In this document: piece by piece, positions 54,100 through 64,000 of the stretch | How positions within the stretch are numbered: position 1 is the first letter of the stretch | Layout of the letters: every line of letters starts with the position of its first letter | DNA from: Craspedostauros australis | Taxonomy: Eukaryota > Bacillariophyta > Bacillariophyceae > Mastogloiales > Achnanthaceae | Direction of reading: 5' to 3' | Assembly: GCA_026770025.1 (NCBI GenBank) | Contig: JAMXDE010000019.1 | Location: forward strand, 124,001-188,000 | DNA: 64,000 nt | Translations under genes and position numbers: made by a program | The notes under the pieces: model-generated | Database searches by the model: none | Told to the model about the DNA's origin: nothing | What the model saw: the letters and a program-made list of their open reading frames with translations, nothing else

Positions 54100-54510
54100 A
54101 GTGCCTTGCTCTCCGCACATGTAGATACACTGTAGTGTAGGCCATGACGCATGTTGGTGACAGTCATGAAGCAGTGGTTGTGGCTGGAGCTGACCCTCGG
54201 ATTCCATTGCTCAGGTTGAAGCAAGTTGGATACACATGTTGAGACTACGGCAATAATGCAGTAGCCGTCAGCGTGAAGGGAATCGAGGTATGTTGTAGTA
54301 AAAGGGTCTGAGGAGCATATAGTTCCCAAGGTGAGGTGTGAGTCAGGTCGGTCATGTTTGAGTCATGATGGATTCGTGAATGGAGGAGAGAAAGGAGGAG
54401 AAAAGATTTGGTGGTCGATCAAGTCGGAGGATTTCGCGCCAAAACGAGAATTTCTCCCATCTGGTTGATACCGTGTCCGGTGGTAGTCTGTCCCTCATTG
54501 AATCTCAACT

Positions 54511-57210
54511 TTCGTAGAGAAAAGGTTCACCACCATCTTGGGTGTGTACTTCACATTATCGAGCCAGATAATGTGGCCAGTGTTGTTGCGTTGCTTGACC
54601 TTCAAGCGGATGGATCCGATCTTGGGAGAGTCCAGCTTCGTGCTGTCTCCCACTTGGACGAAGGACTTGATGTGCCGCACGTTGAAGAGGCCAGCGTCTG
54701 AGTTCATGATGTGACACGAGGCTCCACTGTCGGCAAGCCAGGTATTCTTGTTGACCTTGTCCTTGTATTTGGTGCTCAGCTTGTGAAGCTGTTCCATGGC
54801 AGCCGCTGCCATGTCGTCGTCATGATCTTCTTCGTTCCTGTCGTCCATCCTGTGGTAGTCCATGCCGTCGTAGTACGGTTCTCCGACTGCTGATGGAGCC
54901 TTGTCTTCTCGGTGAGTTCCTGTCACCGAATCGTATGGCATGACTTGTGGTCGCTCGCGCAGGAGTACCTGCATACATCCTCCAAGGACGTAGTGTAGTT
55001 CCGTCTCTGGAATGGGCTCGTCTTTCCTCCAACAGCCGGTTGAGGATCACTGTGTTGGCGAGAATCTCTTGGATTGATTGGAAATTGTTGGACAATATAG
55101 TGCCAATCATGCGCACCCATACATGTTGAAGCCCCCCTGTTGATCATCCCTGGGAAGAGATGCATGCCTGCTACCATCACAGCGTCGTGGATGAGCTGTC
55201 GTTGCATTGTCTCTGCTGTCAATGTAGGATATGGGATCGTATCATGCCTGTGTATGGTGTCGAAGCCTCTGGCGTTCTGGACTGGTGGGAACGAGATGTC
55301 TGTTGGATAGATGACTCTCTTGTTTGGATTGAATCAGTCCACTTCTTGTTCTGATTCATCGCTGCTGTCTTCGTGGAAGATACCCATTCTATTGACCCTC
55401 GCCACTGGAGGAGGCGGCGCCTCACCGCCGTTTGTCTCGTCGCCAGAGACGTCTTCGTTGTCTTGATCCGCGCCGTTCTCGTTGGTGTCGGCATCGTCTG
55501 CGTTCGCGGCCGCTTCCAACTCGATGGCGATGGTCTCTGCTCCCATCTCAGCTGCGTCTCCGGACAGATCAATGATGTCGTTCACATTGAAGCAGTACTT
55601 GTAGCTGACTTCGCGACGTCGGTCGACTTCATGGATGATTGGCTCGTCGCTGAGCCACGCTGACACGACCTCGTCGTCGTGTACTTCGTCATCGTTTTCG
55701 AAGTGTTGGAAGTGATCAAAGAATGAATCCTTGATGTCATCGGATACCTCCAAGCAGAGCATCATGTCCAGTATAGAGAGCATCATCTCATGGCCGCTCT
55801 TCTCATGTCTTTCCTTTGCTGTGTTGGTCTACTCGTCGGCCTTCTTCTTTTTGTTGAACTTCTTCTTTCGGCACTCCACCTCGCGATGTCCGATGATGCC
55901 GCAGTAGTAGCACTTTACGTTGAATCTGCTTCCCTTGCCCTTGTTGTTTCGGTTTCCGTTCTTTCTGTTGTTGTTGGCGTTTTTCTTGTTGTTTGCCTTC
56001 TTCCGTTCGGGACAATTCTCAGATTGATGACCATACACACCACAGTTGTGGCAGATTCCCTTGAAGTTGCTGGTGCTTGCAAAGCCAGCATTGTTAGTCT
56101 TCATGCTGCTGTCTTGAAATTCGTCGACGTAGGCCTTCCCTCCTTGGTTGTGTATGCTGTGCGAAGTAGTGCTCTGATTGTGTTGATTGTGATGACAGTT
56201 GGGTTGAATGTGAGTTGATGTTTGAAGTTGACGACTTGTGCTTTGTACTCGGCACTCACTGTGCTGAGGAGCTGCATGATCATTTCCTCGTTGCTGATCT
56301 CGTGCCTGACGTCTTGAAGGCGGGAGTGCAATAGCTTGAGCCATGCGATGTAGACATCTGGATCAGTGTCCTTCTTCATCTTCTTGTTGTTGAACTGCCT
56401 CTTGAGCTTGATCTTGGTGGCGGCATTGGATGGCTTGTACTTCTCCATGAGAGGTTTCCACACCTCATGTGGGTTCCCCTCAGGGAATATGTCGGAGATG
56501 CATTGGTTGTTGTATTGGATGGCTTGCTTGCATGTACCCTTCTCTGCATCCATCATGAGGATTAGATCGCTGAAGCAGTCGGCTGCCAGCTTGTAGGTCT
56601 CCTCCACTACTTCCTTGTCTGTTTCTGTGGCGGCTCCGATTTCGCTCTTGGTTGGGATCTTCGTCTTCCCCAACATCACATCTCTCGTTCTCTGCGCAGG
56701 CGTGTACGCCTTCGCTTGGGACTCCTGGGCATTGTGGTCCTCCTGACTACCACTGAATAGCGGCGCCTTGATGGGTTGCTTGTTCACGTTGGCTGATGTC
56801 GCCATGTTACTCCGTTGCTTCGTTGATGTTACGCGCACGCTCGTGATCTCCGTTTGTTTCTGTGTGATCACTTTTTCAATTTTTGCTCGTGTTTCCGCGG
56901 AGATGTGTTTTGTCACAAATTCTCCTCCTCATGTTGTCTCACTTTCTCTGCTCTGTTTGGCCGTGCGAATGCTCTTCGCCACACCTGTCTCTTCTTGCTT
57001 GATATTTGTGAGAATGCTCTTCTGCACGAGTCGTAGTCTTGCAAACCGTTCCTCGTTGGTCTTGTCGATCGCGCTTCCTTCTGCGCTAGAGAGGACAGTG
57101 GGCGCACCTGCTTCCTTCTGTGGTTGAAGTGGAGTCTCACTCGCACCTTCTTCTTGTTTGATAGTTGGGTTGGACAGAGGGATGTCTTTCAATTCCTCTT
57201 CCTCACTCAT
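54511..57210 (-). pseudogene. Element C Gag-Pol, N-terminal part (Gag to protease)
   Basis: Minus-strand fragments in several frames, read right to left: an N-terminal Glu/Lys-rich piece starting at the ATG at 57210; the capsid region (56916-56101: CFSDLILMMDAEKGT, LKRQFNNKKM); two CCHC knuckles (CHNCGVYGHQSENC and CYYCGIIGHREVEC, 56344-55829); an acidic spacer (55786-55334); and the protease (54974-54495: WLADSGASCHIMN). At least three frameshifts separate them, so no full protein can be made. The order and sequence match B throughout, and all zinc ligands and the protease Asp are still present, so decay is recent. Confidence 0.85.
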
Positions 57211-57278
57211 TCAGCCTGCTGCTCCTGAATGATGTGGTCTTCTTTGCACAATCCGATCCGCGGGCTCGCCCTGATCTA

Positions 57279-57292
57279 TTGTTTATAAACGT
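57279..57292 (-). promoter_or_regulatory. Near-palindrome at primer-binding position of element C
   Basis: On the minus strand ACGTTTATAAACAA follows the end of the 5' LTR, twelve of fourteen bases identical to the palindrome of B and in the same place. Confidence 0.5.
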
Positions 57293-57698
57293 GTTAGAAA
57301 GTTCCGTAGACGGATACCTTGCGATCGTGGAAGACAGTGATGGCTGTTATGATGACAATTGCTATTTCATGACATTGCTCCTCCGATGCTCTTGGTGTCT
57401 CTCTCTGACTATGAGTTGGCGCACAAGATACTCTCTTGCCATTACTCGTATTCTCTCTCTCTCAATATTTTGCGTTCACAACAAGCGATATTTCATGCTC
57501 GATATGTGCTCTGTATTCGACACATACTCAGCCGTCTTGTCCTCTACTGGCCCACTACTCTGCGAGTATTCGCAAATGTTTTGTCCAAACTCCTCCTTGT
57601 ATATCTACGATCTTGATGTTGCTTGGCCATTGAATCTTTGCCTTCTTGATCTGATGTGGAGACAGCTGCCAACGTAGTGACATGATGACATCCTGTCA
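57292..57698 (-). repeat. 5' LTR of element C
   Basis: On the minus strand it ends CTTTCTAACA directly before the primer-site palindrome. It shares long blocks with the two copies at 34188-34796. The outer end is less certain: I place it at 57698, where TGACAGGATG resembles the TGTCAGGATG start of the 3' LTR, giving 407 bp; homology with the 34188 copy is clear only to about 57616. Confidence 0.55.
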
Positions 57699-59764
57699 AT
57701 GTCAGCTGTTGTCTTCCATGGTCCTTCAGATTCCAGATTCCATTGATGATGCAGTGGTCTGGCAAGGGTGTCGTCATTTGAGGTTTAGTTGGGAAACATA
57801 TCAAGCCTGACTCGATATCACATGTTTTGTTGATGGATGAACAGACGATGTTCCTTATGCTCTCATAAATGGTTGTTCACAAATTTCCCCCAAAATGTTG
57901 GTGGTTTTTGTGTGTCCGAATTCGTGATGTGATTTCGATCAATCACAGTTCACTATCAACACGAATGTAGTTGCGCCGTCTGTGCATATAGTATAAGAGA
58001 ACAATGAGTGAGCGATGCACATACACATATGCACATTCCAACATTGGTAGCCTCATCCGCAGGGACATCATCGTTGGCAGGAGCCTTAGAAATCCTGGCA
58101 TCACTGTCTGCAGTGGTGTCAACTGCATCAAGTGCGGGATCTGGTGGTGGCGCAATGCACGTTGGCAGAGTGATGCCATTGGCACTTGGAACAGTGGTGA
58201 AGTGGTGCAGATACATGCGGAACTTGCAGGCCTGGAAGTTGGCGACCCAATCGTTGTCGCCATCATCTTCACAAGCATGAAACCATGATCAAAGCTTCCC
58301 CCTGCCATGGACATGGATGAGATTGGCACATCAATGCACCAATTGGGCATGGAAGAAGTCATCATCACTGTTGAGCAAATTGTAGAATTCACCGTTGGTG
58401 GTAGTCTTGAGGTCATCCCACATGAGGGGAACCACGTCCAACTGAGCCACGCAGAGATGAGGGAGGCATCAACAAGAGCATGGCGCTACCATTGTTGAAG
58501 CCATGATGGAAGGAAGAAGGAAGCAAGAATGGAGAGCATGGGCAAAGACGTTGAGGGAAGATGCTGTGAACGCAACGGAATGTGATGTCCCTGAGCACTT
58601 GCGAAGAGAGGAAGTAATGAAAGATTCACTTGACACGTGAAAAAGCCATCACTTGTCACTATTGTGCGAGTGTGGTGTGTTTGAGATGGTACTAATGGTG
58701 GATTTAGAGTATTGGAGATGTGATGATCTAGGTCTGTGGCAGCCGAGGTGCCTCCATCAGCATCTGTCATCATACGGAAGTACGTATGCCAACAAGCGAG
58801 TTTGCAAAAGCTGAACACAACAAAGCCAACTAAAAATACGCAAAAATACTAACTTCGACCAATTCGCGCTGTCATTATTTGTATTTTGGCACATTTCTGA
58901 CAGCTGCATCATCCAAAACATAAGAAAATTAACAATTATGAACGCTTTCGAACACCTGATGTGACGTCACGACACAGAATTGCGGGAAGACATCCACGAA
59001 CAGAGGGGAGGGACAGAACGCACCGTGGATAAAAACCTGTCGGAGCGACGCACAGAATGGTATCGCATTCTGCTGTCGTGGTACCTGGCACTGTCAGACA
59101 CCAGTGGCGAGGGCGTGAGTTTCGAAGGAAGGAAGATTCACTAAAAACAGGCAATTTGGTTACCGCAACCCCCACTTTTGATGACGTCGTTGGTGTCTCA
59201 ACACATGTCGCAAAAAAGATAAGTGGAAATCATTTCGGAACGGAGGAATATGATTAAGAGCCTGATCAGTGAGTCGACCAATCGTTTGAAATGGACATTC
59301 TAACTTTTCATCTGCGATATCCAAACCAAGCACATATTCGTAATCCTAATAATCTGATTATAAATAATTAACCGATCGATTTTTGATGTATATCCTGTTT
59401 TAAGTTTTATGGATCGATCTATATGTTCATTCTAGTCGCGTGGATCCAACAGCACAAAACCCGTTGTTTTTCGCCGAAGGTTCTATGATGTTCCCATGTA
59501 TTTATCGTGAGGTGATCACTCACGGACCTGCTTCCGAAGGTGCCGGTGGTTTGGTACGCGTTAATTACACGTTAGCATGTGGCGCATGATTCCACATTCT
59601 GCTCGTCACAAAACACATGACACAAAACACATCACACAAAACACATCATCGCCATCATTTCACAAATGTGCGCCCCGCTTTGGCTCCATTCACAACTGTC
59701 CTCGCCAATGCCCTGCACACTCGCCCTTTCGCTCCATGCCCGTTCTTGTCAGAGTAGTAGTGGC

Positions 59765-59806
<42 letters not shown>

Positions 59807-59952
59807 TGTTGTTGTTGTTGTTGTTGTTGTTGTTGCTGTTGCAAGCTGGTTTGCCTTTCATCGGATGCTCTCCTTGCTCACTTCGTCTCAGACCAGTGCA
59901 CACAATCACATCCACCTAGCAAACAACACTACTCTCCACCAACAATCCCACC
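57699..59952. other. Region between the nest and the transposase-like gene
   Basis: The first kilobase (to about 58,820) has minus-strand fragments that look like decayed coding DNA, for instance NGIWNLKDHGRQQL near 57,720, which could be the other half of relic D; I am not sure. From about 58,830 to 59,570 the DNA is AT-rich and has no gene. The TAG/TTG repeat (59754-59842) and the promoter of the next gene follow. Confidence 0.4.
59754..59842. repeat. TAG and TTG trinucleotide microsatellite
   Basis: About fifteen TAG/AGT triplets run directly into about eight TTG triplets. The array ends 111 bp upstream of the ATG at 59953, in the leader or promoter of the transposase-like gene. Confidence 0.9.
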
Positions 59953-62900
59953 ATGTTTCCCTCTGCTGCTGCCAAGGCCCTCTCCAAGGATGGCAACCCC
60001 TCTCCTCGTAAGAAGCCGTGTTCTGCTTACCCTGTATCTGCTCCTCCATTCGACTCCAAGGGGTTCCTGCTGCCTACTGCAGAGCAACTGTTGCCTGACA
60101 AGCCATCCGCTGCGTTGAGGAAGCCAACCACCATCACGCAAGTAATCGATGTGAAGCCGATGCTCGCAGCGGATGGCGGCCTCGTCCCGAACGGTACGCA
60201 TGCGCACGCTCGCGAGCTGCACGTGTTCGTACACATCCTTGACAACAACGGAGGCGTCTTCGACGACTCCAACGTCAGGGTGCGTTCGGAAGGACAAGGT
60301 GTCGGCGATGGGACTTCGGTGAGCGTTATCGTGAACGCGCCACCCCATGCTGCGCCTGACGTTGCACCACCTGTCGCGCCTACCCCACCAGCGAGGCTCC
60401 CTCGTCGCTGCAACGCTGTTGTTGCTGGGGGCTACGCAGATGCCTCTGGCGATAGCGACAGCACGTACGACGACAGCGGCAAGGAGCAACAAACACGCGC
60501 CAGCAGGAACAGGAGAGGAGGCCAGTTCGGGTACGACCCGGAAGAGGCGGGAAACCGGAGGCGTGATGCGATCGGTCGTATCATGGTAGCGCTTCGATCT
60601 AACCTAGATCCTAAAATCCTCCAGCAAATGCCGACAACAGGATTCGTTCTCACAGGCCAACACGATCGGACCATCTGGAGCTCTGTGAAACAGATGTGGA
60701 GTGTCGTATCATCTGCACTCTGGACTGTCCTGCTTCCAGAAGAGGAGGCACCAACTTGTCAGATGGAACAGGTGGTTTCATACGTACGCGGCAATGTGGA
60801 GCTTCCTCCAACAATGTTGGCATCTAACCTGTACACCCTCTGCTTGCTTGGACAAACTACAACATCCCACATGGTGAGAGCTGCTTTGGCCATGTCTGCA
60901 CCACATGCACTGTGCACTGCTATCTTGGGCAAGCACGCACATGGGCTGTCGGAGGAACAGAAGGCGCGCATGCTTTCCAAACGCGACATCATCACGCAGA
61001 GCCAGGCCTGCACCTTGCGCGGTTACTATGACATCTTGAGCCACGGCGAAGTCATCCCATCACGGGTTCTCCAGTATCGCGTGCGTGCCAGTGATCTCTC
61101 TGGTGTGGTGTCCTTCCTCATGACAACTACTACATACAAGGCAGGGTTGAGTCACATGGTACAGTATGGGGGGGTTGAATTTGAAAATGTCCCAGTGTTC
61201 GATCGAGGTGGCACGACCATCCGAGAATTATTCGGCATGTACTCGTCCACTACAAACAACGCAGTGGGAAGGCCGGCGTTCACCATCATTACTAACCTCC
61301 TCACACGCAAAAGCAAGATCAAGACGGGGCTTTCTTCCTTCGAGAGTTACTTCTGGATGGCAACAGAGAAACTCAAACAGGCAATTTCGCGCCTAGTCGA
61401 GCTGCTGGAGGCTAAGTATGAAGCGGATGGGGAGGAGAAAAACGATGATACTGTTGATGCCAATGACGAGCCGGATGACGTCATCTTGTCACATGTGTGC
61501 ACGGCAAAGTCCCTCTTGCATGCGCTTGAGCTGCTTGTCGTCTTCCTCAAATGGGAATTCACCGCGTCTCACTTGCAGCATGAGTGTGATGACCCAATGC
61601 ATTCGGCCACGTTCGCTCTCACCACCAAAAAGGAGAAGAAGAAGGCAACATCCACATCAACCAATCAACGAAAACCACGCACCAACAAGCACAAGCGGAA
61701 GAAGACCACCATCATCACAAACGATACTCCAACCATCACAAATGACATTCCTGTGACCACCGCAAGCGAACAACCACGTAAAGTATGCAACCGTTGTGGC
61801 GCAGCAATGCGATTTGTGGATGATCGTTTTGTTCCTTTTGTCACAATGCTTAAGGACAACGAACTCACGGAACACAAAGACGAATTGGAGTCAATGCTTG
61901 CGGCGGCGCCGGGATTCGCCAACGAAATTGTTAACTACATGGCTCACAAAGTGCGTGCCAAAGTTCAATTCAGACAAATCAACTTTTATCAATCCGAACT
62001 CAACAACAAGCCTGAAAGAGCCTATGTGGTACTCGACCATAAGCAAAAAATTCTACCAACAGGCCAAGGCGAAGCCCAACAAGAATATTGGGGGAAGAAG
62101 GGAATGTCACTGCTTGGGGCGATGGTCATCACATGTCGCAATGACATTTTCACTTATCGGTTCATCGACATTGTGGTCGATGGAAGACCGACACAAGACA
62201 CTCTTCAAGTTGGTGGACTGCTGGAGATTGTGCAAAAAAAGGTCAAAGACATTCTCCCATCCGTGACTGAAATCATCCTACAGAGCGATAACGCGTGTTG
62301 CTTTGCCAGTCACGAGCACATCGCGCTCATCACGTCCAAACTCAACAAGAACCTTGTGACACGAAACGCGGCCAAAATCATCGCGTGGATCTACACGGAG
62401 GCCCAAACCGGTAAGAGCATGCTGGACACCCACTTTGCGTACATCACCCGTGTGCTGCGAAAATACGTGCAAAGTGGACATGACATCAAGACCCCGCTGC
62501 AACTCTTCGAGGCACTGGTCGCCGGTAACATCGTGGGTACCACCACGGTACTGGCCAACGCAGAGACCCTTGAAGGCAACATCACGACGTTACCGGGCGC
62601 ACCAAAAAGACGATTCCGTGCAAGTGGGCAACAGGTACATCAGACTCACGAGGTGAAGTATGGTGATGACAAGGCATGGTTGGTGGCTGCATCTGGCATC
62701 ACGGAAGACGTCGTGGTCAAGAGCGCTGAATGGGAAGGGTGGATCATCAACGAGTTGGGTGTCGTCCCTGCCGATTCGCACACGTCCGACAAGCCGCCGA
62801 TCACGTCCGAATCGTCCAGGAAGACGGACAAGACGCGAAAACTCGGGCGCACAGCGACAGAGAGCAAGGCGTTTGCGATCGGCAAAGCCATCGCAGACGG

Positions 62901-63468
62901 ACAACAACATCTACCATCCGATCACACCACAGCACTACAAGACCAGACCGCGGAAACCGAACACCCACCACTCGCAGTGCCAGGCTGGGCGAGCAAAACA
63001 ACACGGACCAACGCAAAACTACCAGACTACATCGCGGACAAGTTGAAGGACATCTGTGAAGCGTCCGCAAAGGACCCAAAAAACAGGCCATCGGAGCACG
63101 AAGCACACGAGAAACTGATGAACAACGCAAGAACCAAAACTGACTGGTACGTGCAACTGCACGCAAATCCCATGCGTGTCAAATCGTCGCTGTTTGCGGC
63201 GTACAGTGCCAAACAACGCAAAGAAAAGAAGCAGGCTGCCCTCATCAAGACGGAAACCAACACCAACACCAACCCAACAAGCACAGCAACAGCATCTGTA
63301 ATCGTGGCGGCCCCCAATGCGCCAGCTGCAACAGAGGAGGAACGAATCGAAGAGGAGTTGCAGAGAGAGGAAGAGGAATTGGAGAATCAGAGGTGGTGTG
63401 ATGCTCACACAGTGAAGGCGAACACAGAAAGTGAGGCTGTGTTGGATGATGGGACAGAAATTTTGTGA
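59953..63468 (+). CDS. Large DDE-transposase-like protein of a little-described family
   Basis: Single exon of 1171 residues from an ATG to TGA. The N-terminal 200 residues are Pro/Ala-rich and then basic. Residues about 200-560 are helical and unrecognised. A basic linker (about 565-600) precedes a CxxC pair (CNRCG, about 612). The C-terminal half looks like an RNase H-fold nuclease: YVVLDHKQK (Asp about 695), LQSDNACCF (Asp about 779) and YTEAQTGKSMLD (Glu about 816), giving a D-D-E order with about 84 and 37 residue spacing. SDNAxCx and TE-Q-GK-LD are features I associate with large uncharacterised proteins scattered in animal and algal genomes. The C-terminus is a Lys/Ala-rich helix and an acidic tail. 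I infer a transposase or domesticated relative. No terminal inverted repeats were found. A host gene of unknown role cannot be excluded. Confidence 0.65.
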   Translation: MFPSAAAKALSKDGNPSPRKKPCSAYPVSAPPFDSKGFLLPTAEQLLPDKPSAALRKPTTITQVIDVKPMLAADGGLVPNGTHAHARELHVFVHILDNNGGVFDDSNVRVRSEGQGVGDGTSVSVIVNAPPHAAPDVAPPVAPTPPARLPRRCNAVVAGGYADASGDSDSTYDDSGKEQQTRASRNRRGGQFGYDPEEAGNRRRDAIGRIMVALRSNLDPKILQQMPTTGFVLTGQHDRTIWSSVKQMWSVVSSALWTVLLPEEEAPTCQMEQVVSYVRGNVELPPTMLASNLYTLCLLGQTTTSHMVRAALAMSAPHALCTAILGKHAHGLSEEQKARMLSKRDIITQSQACTLRGYYDILSHGEVIPSRVLQYRVRASDLSGVVSFLMTTTTYKAGLSHMVQYGGVEFENVPVFDRGGTTIRELFGMYSSTTNNAVGRPAFTIITNLLTRKSKIKTGLSSFESYFWMATEKLKQAISRLVELLEAKYEADGEEKNDDTVDANDEPDDVILSHVCTAKSLLHALELLVVFLKWEFTASHLQHECDDPMHSATFALTTKKEKKKATSTSTNQRKPRTNKHKRKKTTIITNDTPTITNDIPVTTASEQPRKVCNRCGAAMRFVDDRFVPFVTMLKDNELTEHKDELESMLAAAPGFANEIVNYMAHKVRAKVQFRQINFYQSELNNKPERAYVVLDHKQKILPTGQGEAQQEYWGKKGMSLLGAMVITCRNDIFTYRFIDIVVDGRPTQDTLQVGGLLEIVQKKVKDILPSVTEIILQSDNACCFASHEHIALITSKLNKNLVTRNAAKIIAWIYTEAQTGKSMLDTHFAYITRVLRKYVQSGHDIKTPLQLFEALVAGNIVGTTTVLANAETLEGNITTLPGAPKRRFRASGQQVHQTHEVKYGDDKAWLVAASGITEDVVVKSAEWEGWIINELGVVPADSHTSDKPPITSESSRKTDKTRKLGRTATESKAFAIGKAIADGQQHLPSDHTTALQDQTAETEHPPLAVPGWASKTTRTNAKLPDYIADKLKDICEASAKDPKNRPSEHEAHEKLMNNARTKTDWYVQLHANPMRVKSSLFAAYSAKQRKEKKQAALIKTETNTNTNPTSTATASVIVAAPNAPAATEEERIEEELQREEEELENQRWCDAHTVKANTESEAVLDDGTEIL

Positions 63469-64000
63469 TGGGTGTGCATCACCACGATAACACGAGTTGT
63501 GGAGTTTTGTGGGCGCCCGGCCAAGCTACTAAAACGAGTCTAGAGGCCATCCAAAAACACATCCAAATATCGGCTTATCATGCTATATCTCAACAACAAA
63601 TTGCTTAAAATTATATCTAAACATTGCGTTCGTACACATGACTATCGGTTAATCAGAATATCGAAGTTAAATGAGTATAGGAAATATTTTGGTAGTCATG
63701 TTGGTTTGCTGTGTTTTGTGTGGTGGATTCGGGAAATTCTCGATCAACCAATGTTGCCCTCCCCTCAACACCCATGATGATCATCATCACTGTTGCATTT
63801 CTGTAATATGCGCATCACAATCGCTCTGTATACCCCCCCATCTACCCACTCCATGAAGGATACAACGTTTTGGCCACATTGCATGCCCCAAAGTGTCCAT
63901 ACACTGAAAAAGAGTGATTCCAAAAAACGATTTTCAAGCCGGATGCGGTATGGATACGGATCCATACCTCATGCACATGACCCTTTCAGCCCCTTCACGT
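63469..64000. other. AT-rich flank, no gene seen
   Basis: Downstream of the transposase-like gene the DNA turns AT-rich (about 63,560-63,720). An imperfect palindrome around GTATGGATACGGATCCATAC lies near 63,947. No open frame of interest reaches the right edge. Confidence 0.5.

Larger units (their letters stand above)
46147..54105 (+). mobile_element. Intact Ty1/copia LTR retrotransposon B, inserted in E
   Basis: The element itself is 46153-54099 (7947 bp), flanked by the 6-bp direct repeat AGTGCC (46147-46152 and 54100-54105). Order: 599-bp LTR, palindromic primer-site region, leader with an 80-bp triplicate repeat, one Gag-Pol frame, polypurine tract, 599-bp LTR. The LTRs look identical by eye. 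The element is on the plus strand, opposite to its close relative C into whose insertion E it jumped. Confidence 0.95.
45867..54517. mobile_element. Insertion E (about 0.68 kb, non-coding), itself split by element B
   Basis: E occupies 45874-46152 and 54100-54510, interrupted by B. It is bounded by the 7-bp direct repeat TTCGTAG (45867-45873 and 54511-54517). Taking out E and one copy of the repeat restores the protease-integrase linker of C (VNLFSTNKAL), just as it stands in B. E has no protein I recognise and no clear terminal inverted repeat (only weakly similar ends). It may be a non-autonomous DNA transposon. Confidence 0.65.

Noticed and set aside
57544-57804. Minus frame with NGIWNLKDHGRQQL as integrase half of relic D
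   Set aside because: Similarity to copia-type integrase text is too short to annotate, and the frame runs into the presumed LTR of C.

Overview
The window is nuclear DNA from a eukaryotic microalga, most likely a diatom. The evidence is short GT-AG introns in otherwise compact genes, a CRAL-TRIO-like/DUF6824 fusion protein typical of diatoms, a heterokont-type myosin, a type II sulfotransferase-like protein, and Ty1/copia polyproteins of the kind seen in diatom genomes. No ribosomal or organelle genes are present. The species cannot be named from the sequence.

Layout. Bases 1-31,600 form a gene-bearing arm. It starts with the cut-off N-terminus of a Harbinger-like transposase (minus strand, running off the left edge). 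Then come a sulfotransferase-like membrane protein (1500-3293), a Q/S-rich nuclear-type protein (6136-9207), a two-exon TPR protein (11399-13021), a convergent two-exon secretory/membrane protein (15578-13326, minus), a two-exon unconventional myosin (16720-21344), a three-exon CRAL-TRIO-like/DUF6824 protein (22471-25140) and a small basic protein (27091-26420, minus). These host genes show no operon logic; each is an independent unit.

Bases 31,600-57,700 are a nest of transposable elements. The outermost layer is a badly decayed copia relic D (minus). Next to it, and probably inserted into it, is a second copia element C (minus; frameshifts and one clear nonsense codon in pol). C was hit at least three times: (1) by the intact copia element A (36114-43559, plus; 755-bp LTRs, 1922-aa Gag-Pol), (2) by a roughly 0.2-kb segment carrying a tRNA-like unit with intact A and B boxes (about 43614-43827), and (3) by a roughly 0.68-kb non-coding insertion E with a 7-bp target duplication. 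E was then hit by a second intact copia element B (46153-54099, plus; 599-bp LTRs, 2167-aa Gag-Pol). A and B have LTR pairs that look identical by eye, a single open frame with all catalytic motifs, and 6-bp target duplications, so both look young. B and C are close relatives.

Bases 59,953-63,468 hold one long open frame (1171 aa) that I read as a D-D-E transposase-like protein of a little-described family. It sits between AT-rich flanks, and I could not find terminal inverted repeats.

The most unusual observations are the layered nest and its relative chronology, the perfect 14-bp palindrome at the normal primer-binding position of A and B (near-perfect in C), the tRNA-like insertion, the CRE-type palindromes in the LTR of B, and the 1171-aa DDE-like protein.
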